A DNA stretch of 64,000 bases from Clostridia bacterium (GCA_017405765.1 JAFQZS010000003.1:82258-146257), one strand, 5' to 3'; counted from the first letter of the stretch, positions 16,717 to 25,485 are shown. The notes: generated by a model not told the origin, from the sequence alone. Numbers and translations are program-made.

Positions 16717-17787
16717 GTGAAAGCGATAGTTCAGGAAGGTAATTTAAAGCTTTATGAGGATAAAATCTTCCCTGATCCCGTAAAGGATGGAAAGAGACCG
16801 ATAGTAAAAGTTGAATACTGCGGCATCTGCGGCTCCGATGTTCACAGCTGGGAGATAGCTGACAGAACGAAGGGCCTCGTTATGGGCCACGAGTATTCCG
16901 GCATCGTGGTAGATCCCGGCGACAGCACGACGCTCAAAGTCGGCGACAGAGTCACCTGCTCGCCCATAACGCCCTGCGGCGAATGCGAATGGTGCAAAAT
17001 GGGACGCGACGACCTTTGCCCGCAGGATTACTATTCGCCCGGCACGTTCTTTAAAGAGGTGCCCGGCGCTATGGCCGATTATATGCAGCTCGGCAAGTCG
17101 GCGTATGTAAAGAAGCTGCCCGACAATATGACGCTTAGGGCTGCGGCTTTGATCGAACCCGCAAATATCGGCTTAAGAGCGTGCCAGTCCGTAAACGTTG
17201 AAAAAGGCGACAAGGTTTTGATTGCCGGCGGCGGTATAATAGGCGTTATGTCGGCTCAGTTTGCGAAGTACTTCGGCGCTTCCTACGTTGCCATGACCGA
17301 AGTTAATCACGCGCGCGCCAAAAGAGCGCTCGATCTGGGCGTCGTAGACGACGTTTTCGATCCCACCGAGGAAGGCGTTGCAGACAAGATAAACGAGAAA
17401 ATAGACGGCGGCTACACAAAGGGCGGCGGATTTACGAAGTTCCTTGAGTGCTCCGGTTCTGCCGCGGCGCTGAATTTCGGAATCAGTCTCATGAAGAAGG
17501 GCAGCAAGATATCGCTTGTCGGCGTTAACTGGAATCCCGTTCCGATCATGACTGTAGTCGTGCTTTTGCGCCAGATCACGATGGTCGGCATTATGTCGGC
17601 TCCGTTTAACGGATTTGACACCGTTATGAAGGCGGCTTCCGAGGGCAAGATCAAGCTTGAGGAGCTTATTACTAAGGAGATCCCCTTTGAGGTCGACGCT
17701 GTTCAGGCGGCGTTTGAGGAGCTTCACGATCCTACGAACGAACAGCTTAAGATAATGATCCGCATAGGCGACGGTAAGACGAAATAA
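16717..17787 (+). CDS. Zinc-dependent alcohol dehydrogenase (MDR family), copy 3
   Basis: A more diverged third paralog (356 residues) with the same CGICGSDVHSWE, GHE and CGECEWC loop and a GGGIIGVM cofactor motif. The structural-zinc loop ends DDLC rather than TFMC or SFMC, still placing a Cys at the fourth position. It starts with GTG at 16717 after GAGGAGA; no ATG is available in frame near the homologous position. It lies 63 bp after copy 2 and 70 bp before the SDR, so it probably shares a transcript with them. Confidence 0.86.
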   Translation: MKAIVQEGNLKLYEDKIFPDPVKDGKRPIVKVEYCGICGSDVHSWEIADRTKGLVMGHEYSGIVVDPGDSTTLKVGDRVTCSPITPCGECEWCKMGRDDLCPQDYYSPGTFFKEVPGAMADYMQLGKSAYVKKLPDNMTLRAAALIEPANIGLRACQSVNVEKGDKVLIAGGGIIGVMSAQFAKYFGASYVAMTEVNHARAKRALDLGVVDDVFDPTEEGVADKINEKIDGGYTKGGGFTKFLECSGSAAALNFGISLMKKGSKISLVGVNWNPVPIMTVVVLLRQITMVGIMSAPFNGFDTVMKAASEGKIKLEELITKEIPFEVDAVQAAFEELHDPTNEQLKIMIRIGDGKTK

Positions 17788-17857
17788 ATGACAGTAATAA
17801 AAGGCCGCCTTTTTAAGAAGGCCTTTGAAACTTAAACAAACAAGGGAGGCAATTAAA

Positions 17858-18670
17858 ATGGGAAAATATGCAAGCTTAAAAGATAAAGTAGTATTCGTAA
17901 CGGGCGGCGCAGGCGGCCTTGGCAGCGAGATATGCAAGGCGTTCGGCGAGAACGGCGCCAAGGTTGCCGTTGCAAGCCAGAACGAAGAGCGCGGCGCAAA
18001 GTCGGTCGAGGCCGTTAAGGCTGCGGGCGGCGATGCATTCTTCGTAAAGGTAGACGTAACGAATGCGGAGTCTGTAAACGCGGCTGTAGCTGCGACCGTT
18101 GAAAAGTGGGGCACCATCGACGTGCTCGTAAACAATGCGGGCGGCGGCGGCGGTCTCGCATACCCCAACTTCCACGCCGTAACGGAAGCGGCTTTCGACG
18201 CAACGTATCAGCTCAATACGAAGAGCACGTTCCTCTGCATCAAAGCCGTTCACGACATAATGATAAACAAGGGCTACGGCCGCATAGTAAACATTTCGTC
18301 CATGGCCGGCCGCACGCCTCAGCCCGAGCTTCCGGCATACTCTGCACAGAAGGCGGCAGTTATCAGCCTTACCAAGACTTACGCGATAGATTTCGCGCCC
18401 CACGGCGTGACCGTAAACGCAGTTTGCCCCGGTATCGTTTACACGGTAATGTGGAAGACGCTCGTAAACGTATTCAGAAAGCTGTTCCCCGATATCTACG
18501 GAGACAAGACCGACGATGAGATATTCGATGCGGAGATAAAGAAGCGCATTCCGATGCAGCGTCCGCAGACCGAGCGCGACATTGCGAACGCCGTTATATT
18601 CCTTGCATCTGACGACGCGCAGAACATAACAGCTCAGACGCTCTCCGTTGACGGCGGCGCAAGCATGTAA
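17858..18670 (+). CDS. Short-chain dehydrogenase/reductase
   Basis: A 270-residue classical SDR, NAD(P)-dependent. A TGGAGGLG cofactor motif (about 15-22), NNAG at about 91-94, catalytic Ser in NISSMAGR, and Tyr and Lys in YSAQK are all present. The C-terminal part carries an insert (MWKTLVNVFRKLFPDIYGDK) that may cap the active site. GGGAGG lies 8 nt before ATG 17858; the earlier ATG at 17825 lacks a site. It follows three alcohol dehydrogenases in the same direction, so the cluster may oxidise and reduce a polyol or keto-sugar; the substrate is not known. Confidence 0.88.
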   Translation: MGKYASLKDKVVFVTGGAGGLGSEICKAFGENGAKVAVASQNEERGAKSVEAVKAAGGDAFFVKVDVTNAESVNAAVAATVEKWGTIDVLVNNAGGGGGLAYPNFHAVTEAAFDATYQLNTKSTFLCIKAVHDIMINKGYGRIVNISSMAGRTPQPELPAYSAQKAAVISLTKTYAIDFAPHGVTVNAVCPGIVYTVMWKTLVNVFRKLFPDIYGDKTDDEIFDAEIKKRIPMQRPQTERDIANAVIFLASDDAQNITAQTLSVDGGASM

Positions 18671-18699
18671 CGCGGCGTACGGGAAAGGGGATATAAAAT

Positions 18700-19068
18700 A
18701 TGATAAGGCGGTATAAGGACAGTCCTTTCGGGATGAATATTTATCCATATCCGTCTGAGGACAAGGCGGGAATACAGCACGTATTGGCCACTGCGGCCGA
18801 CACGGGCGGCGCGGTAAGACAGTTTGCGCGCACTGTGCTCCTTCCCGGATTTGATATCCCGCTCCATCTCCATGAGATCGATATGGAAATAGCGGTGCTT
18901 TTGTCCGGATACATTATATATAACGACAATGGCGAGGAATCGCTCGTCGGCCCGGGCGACGTTATGATAGTGCGTGCCGGAGAAAGACACGCCATGAGAA
19001 ATCCGTTCAAAGAGCCGGCGGTATCCCTGGATATAAATCTTGCCGATCCGCCGAAGGAAATAAAATAA
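18700..19068 (+). CDS. Cupin-fold protein
   Basis: A 122-residue single-domain cupin. Motif 1 is visible as PLHLHEIDMEIAVLLSG (metal ligands H-x-H and E) and motif 2 as GPGDVMIVRAGERHAMRN (final His). Such small cupins are isomerases, dioxygenases or sugar sensors; nothing here decides between them. AAAGGGG is 9 nt before the ATG. It lies 29 bp after the SDR gene and is followed by a palindromic terminator, so it ends the dehydrogenase operon. Confidence 0.75.
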   Translation: MIRRYKDSPFGMNIYPYPSEDKAGIQHVLATAADTGGAVRQFARTVLLPGFDIPLHLHEIDMEIAVLLSGYIIYNDNGEESLVGPGDVMIVRAGERHAMRNPFKEPAVSLDINLADPPKEIK

Positions 19069-19075
19069 CGACTAT

Positions 19076-19101
19076 GAAGCCGAGGCAGCTGCCTCGGCTT
19101 C
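19076..19101. terminator. Perfect palindrome ending the dehydrogenase operon
   Basis: A 26-bp perfect palindrome (13-bp arms, core CAGCTG) starts 7 bp after the cupin stop. The T-run is poor. Confidence 0.55.
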
Positions 19102-19220
19102 GTTCTGCATGGCGCGAAAGCGTCAGCGGCGCACAAAAAGAGCGGCAGATGAGGTGATCCCCAAAAAGTCAGACTTTTTTAAGCGTAGCGGTATAATAGC
19201 TGTTGCGCTGTTTTTTTATA

Positions 19221-19250
19221 TTGCCCCGGCGCGGCGAAATGTGGTATACT
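19221..19250 (+). promoter_or_regulatory. Promoter of the esterase-nucleoside operon
   Basis: TTGCCC (19221-19226), 18 bp, TATACT (19245-19250), ending 30 bp before the esterase start. Confidence 0.5.
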
Positions 19251-19280
19251 CTATATAAATACAAAAAGGTCGGTGAGTAT

Positions 19281-20081
19281 ATGGCAGTATTGGAAGTATC
19301 GTATTTTTCAAAAACGCTCGATATGCAGTCGTCGATGGGCGTCATATTGCCGCAGAGAGACAACGATTACGGAGTGCCTGTAAAGAAGGGCGTTAAAGCG
19401 CCGTATCCCGTCTTATATTTTCTTCACGGGCGCGGCGGCGACCACAGCGTTATGCGCCGCTTTCAGAAGCTTGAGCTTTACGCCCAAACGTACGGCGTAG
19501 TGATAGTAATGCCCGACGCGCATCAGAGCTTTTATGCCGATCAGCTCCACGGTTCGCCGTATATCACGTTCCTTTCACAGGAGCTGCCGGGGATAGTGTC
19601 GGAGTTTTTCCACGTATCTACGGCGCGAGAGGACACTTACGCGGCCGGTATCTCGATGGGCGGCTACGGCGCGCTCAAGCTCGCCCTTACTTATCCCGAA
19701 AAATACGCCGCGTGCGTCAATATGTCGGGTTCGCCAGATATATCGTATTCGATGACGAAGAATCCCTTTTCGCGCGAATCGACGGCGCGGATTTTGGACG
19801 CCTCGTTCGGAGGGGCAGAAAACCTCATGGGCTCAAAGGACGATATATACGAGCTTTCACGCCGCCTCGTCGGATCGGGGAAGAGAGCGCCGCGCATTTT
19901 TATCACGGTAGGGCGCGACGACGGCTTTGCCGCCATAAACCGCCGGTATTATGAAACTTACGGAAAGGCGCTCGGTATCGAGTACAGCGAACGCGACGGC
20001 GGCCATACGTGGGGCTTTTGGCAAAGCAATATAGCGGACGTGTTCAAATGGCTCGATATAAACGGCGATAAAAACAAATAG
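19281..20081 (+). CDS. Alpha/beta-hydrolase esterase, copy 1
   Basis: A 266-residue esterase of the esterase-D/tributyrin-esterase type, probably cytoplasmic (no signal peptide). The opening AVLEVSYFSKTLDMQSSMGV fits the family. The oxyanion region is YFLHGRGGDH, the nucleophile lies in AGISMGGYG (Ser), and the catalytic His is in GGHTWGFW near the C-terminus. Start ATG 19281 aligns with the paralog; the longer frame from 19203 would overlap the promoter. It is 14 bp before copy 2. Substrates could be acetyl esters of carbohydrates or S-formylglutathione-like thioesters; undecided. Confidence 0.82.
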   Translation: MAVLEVSYFSKTLDMQSSMGVILPQRDNDYGVPVKKGVKAPYPVLYFLHGRGGDHSVMRRFQKLELYAQTYGVVIVMPDAHQSFYADQLHGSPYITFLSQELPGIVSEFFHVSTAREDTYAAGISMGGYGALKLALTYPEKYAACVNMSGSPDISYSMTKNPFSRESTARILDASFGGAENLMGSKDDIYELSRRLVGSGKRAPRIFITVGRDDGFAAINRRYYETYGKALGIEYSERDGGHTWGFWQSNIADVFKWLDINGDKNK

Positions 20082-20095
20082 GGGGTAAAGCATAT

Positions 20096-20884
20096 ATGGC
20101 ACTTGCAGAGGTAAGCTTTTTTTCTGAATTTTTGCGTCAGCAGTATTATATGAACGTAATACTGCCCGAGCAGATAAACGGCTACAGCGCGCTGCCGCCG
20201 AAGAAATACGAGCCGCCGTATCCGGTGTTGTATCTTCTTCACGGCACGTCGCAGAATCATACCGACTGGACGAGGTTCTGCGCGCTCGAACGATACGCGC
20301 AGCGCACGGGACTCGTTATCGTGATGCCTGCGACGCAGCGCGGCTGGTACACAAATCAAAAGATAGGCTATCCGTTCTACGACTTCTTCACGAAGGAGCT
20401 GCCCGTAACGGTGAAGCGCTTTTTCAATATATCCGACAAGCGCGAGGACACGTTCGTCGCGGGCGTGTCTATGGGCGGCTACGGCGCGATAAAGCTGGCG
20501 GCAAACTTCCCCGAACGATTCGCGGCGGCGGCAAGCCTTTCCGGCTCGGTCGATATGATATACGTAATAGAGCACTCAAAGCTTCAGACAGAGAAGGCGA
20601 AAATGCACAGAAATCTCACGTTCGGAACGCTTGAGGAGATGCGCGAAAGCGATATGGACAACGTATATATGCTGGAAAAACGCCTGAAAGAAGGGACTAA
20701 GCTTCCTAAATTCTACGTCTGCTGCGGCGAACAGGATTATCTTCTGCCCGTGAACCGGCACTTCCGCGATATATTCGAGGGCAGGCTCGACATGATATAC
20801 GTCGAGGGCGAGGGCGCGCACAAGTGGGAATATTGGGACGAGCATATACAGAAGATATTAAAGTGGCTGCCCATACAGAGATGA
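20096..20884 (+). CDS. Alpha/beta-hydrolase esterase, copy 2
   Basis: A 262-residue paralog of the preceding esterase with YLLHGTSQNH, AGVSMGGYGAIK (nucleophile Ser) and GAHKWEYWDEHI (His). The Gly-Gly-His segment of copy 1 is Gly-Ala-His here, and the loop after the oxyanion His differs, so specificities may differ. It shares a transcript with copy 1 and with the phosphorylase, whose start is 18 bp downstream. Confidence 0.82.
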   Translation: MALAEVSFFSEFLRQQYYMNVILPEQINGYSALPPKKYEPPYPVLYLLHGTSQNHTDWTRFCALERYAQRTGLVIVMPATQRGWYTNQKIGYPFYDFFTKELPVTVKRFFNISDKREDTFVAGVSMGGYGAIKLAANFPERFAAAASLSGSVDMIYVIEHSKLQTEKAKMHRNLTFGTLEEMRESDMDNVYMLEKRLKEGTKLPKFYVCCGEQDYLLPVNRHFRDIFEGRLDMIYVEGEGAHKWEYWDEHIQKILKWLPIQR

Positions 20885-20902
20885 CGAAAAAGGGGAGAAG
20901 AT

Positions 20903-21718
20903 ATGTTTACGTTTGAGGATTATAAAAAGAGCGCGGACTGCATAAGAAGCATAACGGGCGATATAGATATTGCGCTGGTGCTAGGCTCGGGACTGGGGAA
21001 AATAGCCGAAATGCTTGAAGATCCCGTAAAGATACGATTTGAAGACGTGCCTAATCTGCCGCGTTCCACCGTTATGGGCCACGCGGGCGAATTCGTATGC
21101 GGAACGCTTCATAAAAAGCGTGTGCTCATTCAGAGCGGACGCTTCCACTATTACGAGGGCAACAGCTTTGAGCAGTCGGCCTACGCCGTGCGGCTCTTTA
21201 AGCTTCTCGGCGCGCGCGCGCTGATACTTACCAACGCCGCCGGTGGAATAAACCGCGCGTTTAAGGCCGGCACGATAATGATGATAACAGACCACATAAA
21301 ATTCTTCGACGAAAGCCCCTTAAGAGGTCCGAACATCGGAGAGTTCGGGCCGAGATTCAACGATATGTCATATGTTTATTCAAAACATTTAAGGTGGCTT
21401 GCCAAGGGTACGGCGGCGCGTCTCGGCATAGACTTAAAAGAGGGCGTGTACGCCTTTATGCCGGGGCCGAGCTTTGAAACGCCGGCCGAGATACGCGCGC
21501 TCGGGATCTTGGGCGCGGACGCGGTTGGCATGTCTACCGTTGCGGAGGCCATAACGGCGGCGCACTGCTCGCTCGAGCTTCTGGCGTTTTCGTGCATATC
21601 AAACCTGGCTGCGGGGCTTTTAGATCAGCCGCTTTCTCATGCGGAGGTCATGGAGGCCGCAAAGCTTGTGGAAAAAGATCTGACCGCGCTTTTGGGCGAG
21701 GTAATAAAGGAGATATAA
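20903..21718 (+). CDS. Purine nucleoside phosphorylase
   Basis: A 271-residue trimeric-type PNP that cleaves inosine or guanosine with phosphate to base and ribose-1-phosphate. The phosphate-binding LVLGSGLG (about 25-32), RFHYYEGN, LTNAAGGIN, the GPSFETPAEIRALG substrate loop and VGMSTVAEAI are all clear. It directly precedes S-adenosylhomocysteinase, whose start follows the stop codon without a gap. Together they would process adenosine-type products, provided a deaminase exists elsewhere. The upstream esterases share the operon for no obvious metabolic reason. Confidence 0.9.
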   Translation: MFTFEDYKKSADCIRSITGDIDIALVLGSGLGKIAEMLEDPVKIRFEDVPNLPRSTVMGHAGEFVCGTLHKKRVLIQSGRFHYYEGNSFEQSAYAVRLFKLLGARALILTNAAGGINRAFKAGTIMMITDHIKFFDESPLRGPNIGEFGPRFNDMSYVYSKHLRWLAKGTAARLGIDLKEGVYAFMPGPSFETPAEIRALGILGADAVGMSTVAEAITAAHCSLELLAFSCISNLAAGLLDQPLSHAEVMEAAKLVEKDLTALLGEVIKEI

Positions 21719-22954
21719 ATGAGTATTATTAAAGATATCGGCCTTGCGCCGTCGGGACACGTAAAAATAGACTGGGCAAAGCGCCATATGCCCGTTTTAA
21801 ATGAGATAGAGCGCGAATTTTTGAGAACTAAGCCGTTTGCGGGCAAAAATGTGCTCGTTTCGGTACACGTTGAGGCAAAGACTGCGTATCTTGCGCTTGT
21901 GTTAAAAAGCGGCGGCGCAAATGTGGCCGTGGCGGCCTGCAATCCGCTTTCAACGCAGGACGACGTTGCGGCCGCTCTCGCTGAGAGCGGCGTCGAGACG
22001 TTCGCCGTTTACGGCGCTGACGACGAGCTTTATTATAAGTGCCTCGAGGAGGGCTTAAAGACGCGCCCCAATCTTTTCATCGACGACGGCGGCGACCTTG
22101 TGCATATGCTCCATACAAAGCGCCGGGATCTTATGGACGGGATCTTGGGCGGTTCGGAGGAGACGACTACGGGCGTTGCGCGCCTTATCGCGCGCTCGAA
22201 GCGCGGCGAGCTTGAAATACCGATGATGCTTGCGAACGACGCAATGATGAAGCATCTTTTCGACAACCGCTACGGCACGGGACAGTCCGTTTTCGACGGC
22301 ATAAACCGCACGACTAATCTTATAGTCGCCGGGAAATGCGTAGTTATCGCGGGATACGGATGGTGCGGCAGAGGCGCGGCTATGCGCGCTAAGGGTATGG
22401 GAGCGCGCGTAGTCATAACGGAGATAGACCCGATAAAGGCCATAGAGGCCGTTATGGACGGCTTTGAGGTAATGACGATGGACGATGCGGCGAAAAAGGG
22501 AGATCTGTTCATAACGCTTACAGGATGCTGCGATGTTATAACAGAAAAGCATTTCGATACTATGAAGGACGGCGCGGTAATGTGCAATGCCGGACACTTT
22601 GATGTGGAGATCGACGTTAAAGCTTTAAAAGAGACGAGCGTATCCTCTTACGAGGCGCGCCGCAATATCGAGGGCTTTAAGCGCTCCGACGGGCGTACGC
22701 TCTATCTTCTGGCCGAAGGACGGCTAGTGAATCTGGCGGCGGGCGACGGCCATCCCGCCGAGATAATGGACATGAGCTTTTCGGTGCAGGCGATGACGCT
22801 TAAATATATTCTCGACAACGAAGAAAGCCTAAAGCCCGAGGTGTATAAGGTACCCGACGAGATCGACGAATACGTTGCGCGGGTGAAGCTTTCGTCGGGC
22901 GGCGTTTCGATAGACAGCCTCACGCCCGAGCAGGAAAGATATCTTTACGGATAA
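21719..22954 (+). CDS. ahcY: Adenosylhomocysteinase (S-adenosylhomocysteine hydrolase)
   Basis: A 411-residue NAD-dependent hydrolase converting S-adenosylhomocysteine to homocysteine and adenosine. Seen: SVHVEAKTAYLALVL, FIDDGGDLVHML, ANDAMMKHLFDNRYGTGQS (active-site Lys and Asn-Asp region), a Rossmann VIAGYGWCGRG, TEIDPIKAIEA, CNAGHFDVEID and LLAEGRLVNLA. The protein ends at QERYLYG and lacks the C-terminal tail with conserved Lys and Tyr that closes the partner NAD site in eukaryotic-type enzymes. This is like the short archaeal and Thermotoga form. ATG immediately follows the PNP stop, so translation is coupled. Clostridia more often use the Pfs/LuxS route. Confidence 0.9.
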   Translation: MSIIKDIGLAPSGHVKIDWAKRHMPVLNEIEREFLRTKPFAGKNVLVSVHVEAKTAYLALVLKSGGANVAVAACNPLSTQDDVAAALAESGVETFAVYGADDELYYKCLEEGLKTRPNLFIDDGGDLVHMLHTKRRDLMDGILGGSEETTTGVARLIARSKRGELEIPMMLANDAMMKHLFDNRYGTGQSVFDGINRTTNLIVAGKCVVIAGYGWCGRGAAMRAKGMGARVVITEIDPIKAIEAVMDGFEVMTMDDAAKKGDLFITLTGCCDVITEKHFDTMKDGAVMCNAGHFDVEIDVKALKETSVSSYEARRNIEGFKRSDGRTLYLLAEGRLVNLAAGDGHPAEIMDMSFSVQAMTLKYILDNEESLKPEVYKVPDEIDEYVARVKLSSGGVSIDSLTPEQERYLYG

Positions 22955-23021
22955 TACGCGGCATATTGATTCAGAAGTTGAAAAAGAGAGCGCGGCTTTT
23001 CGGCATTTTTGTGGATTTGTC

Positions 23022-23050
23022 TTGAAAAGCACGCTCTTTTCATGTATAAT
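23022..23050 (+). promoter_or_regulatory. Promoter of the first crotonase gene
   Basis: TTGAAA (23022-23027), exactly 17 bp, TATAAT (23045-23050); the gene starts 64 bp downstream. Confidence 0.7.
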
Positions 23051-23113
23051 TTAACCGCATGGATTTGAATTTTCAAAAACAGGGATTCATATACAAGAAA
23101 GGAGCAGACAAAA

Positions 23114-23905
23114 ATGAGTTTGGTATTAAAAGAAGTAAAAGACGGCGTTGCTATAATAAGGATGAACAACCCGAAGACGATGAACGGTCTTGACCTTAAT
23201 ATGACGCAGGCCGTTTACGATGCGGTCACCGAAGCGGGAGCCGACGATAACGTAAAGGTAATAATCCTTGCGGGCGAGGGCAAGGGCTTCTGCGGAGGCG
23301 GCAACCTTGCCAATATGTATGAAAAGATAAAAAGCGGCGGCAAATTCGATCCTTCCGAGTCGAAGCCCAACATGAACCGCCTGGCAGAGCTTGCATGCTA
23401 TATGAGAGAAGTGCCGAAGCCCGTTATCACTGTGGTACACGGCGCGGCTGCGGGCGCAGGCGCAAGCCTTGCGTTCGTTTCCGACTTTACTATTTCCACG
23501 CCCGAGGCAAAGTATATAATGGCGTTCATAAACGTTGGCCTCGTTCCCGATACGGGCGGCATGTTTTGGATGGTAAAGGCGCTGGGATACAAGCGCGCGA
23601 CCGAGCTTGCTATGCTGGGCGCTCCGTTTACGGCTGAAGAAGCGCTGAAGATGGGCCTTATCAATAAGATAGTTCCTCAGGAGGAGCTTTGGGACGAGGC
23701 TATGAAGCTTGCGAAGAAGTTAAAGAACAAGCCTATCGACTCCGTAAGATTCATTAAGGAAATGGTAAACGAGATAATCATGAAGGACGTAAAGAGCGCC
23801 CTCGCTCTCGAAGAAAAGAATATGCTCGCATGCATCGAGACAGATAACTTCAAGGAAGGCGTTTCCGCTTTCATGGAGAAGAGAAAGCCCGAGTTCAACA
23901 AATAA
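23114..23905 (+). CDS. Enoyl-CoA hydratase/isomerase family protein, copy 1
   Basis: A 263-residue crotonase-fold protein acting on CoA thioesters. The oxyanion segments are GKGFCGGGNL and HGAAAGAGASLAF. The positions that carry the two catalytic Glu residues in mitochondrial-type enoyl-CoA hydratase appear here as Ser (GASL) and Phe (MAFINVGLVPDTGG), while an Asp stands in VPDTGG. This resembles PaaG-type isomerases rather than hydratases. AAAGGAGC precedes the ATG. A lipoprotein gene and then a second copy follow; all three probably form one unit. Substrate unknown. Confidence 0.82.
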   Translation: MSLVLKEVKDGVAIIRMNNPKTMNGLDLNMTQAVYDAVTEAGADDNVKVIILAGEGKGFCGGGNLANMYEKIKSGGKFDPSESKPNMNRLAELACYMREVPKPVITVVHGAAAGAGASLAFVSDFTISTPEAKYIMAFINVGLVPDTGGMFWMVKALGYKRATELAMLGAPFTAEEALKMGLINKIVPQEELWDEAMKLAKKLKNKPIDSVRFIKEMVNEIIMKDVKSALALEEKNMLACIETDNFKEGVSAFMEKRKPEFNK

Positions 23906-23920
23906 GAGGCGCGGCTTAAA

Positions 23921-24532
23921 ATGAAAAGAATATTTGCGTTTGTTTTGACTCTGGCGCTGTTGTTTGCTTTTTCGGCGTGCAGCTCGGATAAAAAAAGCGA
24001 CGTGCAGGAAGGTAACGAAGCGGCGGCGCAGGAGACAAAGATCTCAGAAGACGTAAAAAAGTCCGTGTCCGGTACGGCCGAGCAGACGGCCAAGGTCCCC
24101 GAGCTTGCCGATTACGGATATGACGGCACGATTTTTACGTACGACGGCGTCGATTACGATATGAGCGAAATAGCGCCGCCCACAAATGCCGTAATGAAGG
24201 CAGTGCCTGCGGGCAAAAATATCGTTGTAGAGGGACATATAAATCCAAACATGAGCGCATACGCAGTATTTGACAGCGATACCCGCGAGTTTGGGGATAT
24301 AATATACGGCACAAACTTTATATGGTATGACGACGATGTTTCGACAGGAGTTTATGCATCATGGAACGAGGTCTGCCTGTATGACGGCACTCTCATTGCT
24401 TCGCTTGAACTTGGCGAGGGAGAGGTGATCTATGATTTGGCATTCTCAGACGATCGCGCTTCTGTAAATATTACCATATTGAACGATACAAACGAGCGCA
24501 CAGAGACGGTAGCGCTGGCTGCGGCACAGTAA
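23921..24532 (+). CDS. Predicted lipoprotein
   Basis: A 203-residue exported protein with a lipoprotein signal peptide: MKR, a hydrophobic helix, and the lipobox FSAC (Cys at 20). An acidic, Ser/Glu-rich linker (about 21-60) leads to a globular region with YDGTIFTYDGVDYDMSEIAP that I do not recognise. No obvious ribosome binding site precedes the ATG, so it may depend on coupling with the upstream crotonase, which ends 15 bp earlier. Its place between two cytoplasmic CoA enzymes is odd. Confidence 0.65.
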   Translation: MKRIFAFVLTLALLFAFSACSSDKKSDVQEGNEAAAQETKISEDVKKSVSGTAEQTAKVPELADYGYDGTIFTYDGVDYDMSEIAPPTNAVMKAVPAGKNIVVEGHINPNMSAYAVFDSDTREFGDIIYGTNFIWYDDDVSTGVYASWNEVCLYDGTLIASLELGEGEVIYDLAFSDDRASVNITILNDTNERTETVALAAAQ

Positions 24533-24562
24533 AACGCATTAAAGAAAAAAGGAGATAACGAA

Positions 24563-25348
24563 ATGAGCCTTGTAATAAAGGAATTACGCGACGGCATATG
24601 CATAATTAAAATGAACAGCCCTAAGAATATGAACGCACTTGACAGGGAATTGCGCGAAGAGCTTATATCAGTAATGAGCGAGGCAGCCAAGGACCCCGAG
24701 GTGAAGGCGGTAATACTTGCTGCCGAGGGCAAGGGCTTCTGCGCAGGCGGAGACCTGGGCGCAATGTACAAGGACATTAAGACGAAGGGCGGCTTCGACG
24801 CGACCGACGAGGATCTGGTAAACGTTGAGAAGCTTGCAGAATGCATGAGGACTATGGATAAGCCCGTTATAGCCGCCGTACACGGCGCGGCTGCGGGCGC
24901 CGGAGCAAGCCTTGCGTTCGCAGCGGACTTTACCGTAGCTTCACCCGAGTCGAAGTATATCATGGCTTTTGTAAACGTAGGACTTGTGCCCGACACGGGC
25001 GGTATGTTCTGGTTAGTCAGAGCGCTGGGCTATAAGCGCGCCACCGAGCTTGCTATGCTCGGAGAGCCGATAGACGCCGAGACTGCGCTTGAATACGGCC
25101 TTATAAACAAGATCGTGCCGCGCGAGGAGCTTCTTGATGAGGCTGTGAAGCTTGCAAAGAAGCTTAAGAATAAGCCCGTCGACTCCGTAAGGTTTATTAA
25201 GGAAATGGTCAACGAGATGACAATGAAGGACTTTTGGGAGTCCATGGCAGCGGAAAGAAAGGGCTTCCTTTACTGCATGGAGACAGACAACTTCAAGGAG
25301 GGCGTTTCCGCCTTCGTTGAAAAACGTAAGCCTGAATTCAATAAATGA
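24563..25348 (+). CDS. Enoyl-CoA hydratase/isomerase family protein, copy 2
   Basis: A 261-residue paralog of copy 1 (HGAAAGAGASLAF, MAFVNVGLVPDTGGMFW, NFKEGVSAFVEKRKPEFNK shared nearly verbatim). The catalytic Glu positions are likewise replaced (Ser and Phe), so it should share the PaaG-like mechanism. The oxyanion loop reads GKGFCAGGDL, closer to consensus than copy 1. AAAGGAG lies before the ATG. Two hairpins after the stop end the unit. Confidence 0.82.
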   Translation: MSLVIKELRDGICIIKMNSPKNMNALDRELREELISVMSEAAKDPEVKAVILAAEGKGFCAGGDLGAMYKDIKTKGGFDATDEDLVNVEKLAECMRTMDKPVIAAVHGAAAGAGASLAFAADFTVASPESKYIMAFVNVGLVPDTGGMFWLVRALGYKRATELAMLGEPIDAETALEYGLINKIVPREELLDEAVKLAKKLKNKPVDSVRFIKEMVNEMTMKDFWESMAAERKGFLYCMETDNFKEGVSAFVEKRKPEFNK

Positions 25349-25353
25349 TGATC

Positions 25354-25385
25354 GCGGGCGGTTATGGGGTATCATAGCCGCCCGC
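25354..25385 (+). terminator. Hairpin after the second crotonase
   Basis: GCGGGCGG (25354-25361) pairs with CCGCCCGC (25378-25385); the inner bases extend the stem imperfectly. Confidence 0.6.
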
Positions 25386-25410
25386 AAATTATGTAAAACA
25401 TACTGTTTTT

Positions 25411-25432
25411 GCGGCGCATAGCCGCGTTTTTT
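25411..25432 (+). terminator. Second terminator before guaB
   Basis: GCGGC (25411-25415) and GCCGC (25421-25425) followed by GTTTTTT. With the previous hairpin it makes a tandem terminator. Confidence 0.6.
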
Positions 25433-25456
25433 CTATCTTTTTTCAGACTTTTAATA

Positions 25457-25485
25457 TTGAAAGAAGCGGCATGTTCGTGTATACT
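25457..25485 (+). promoter_or_regulatory. guaB promoter
   Basis: TTGAAA (25457-25462), 17 bp, TATACT (25480-25485), 44 bp before the guaB ATG. No purine riboswitch fold is visible in the short leader. Confidence 0.7.
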
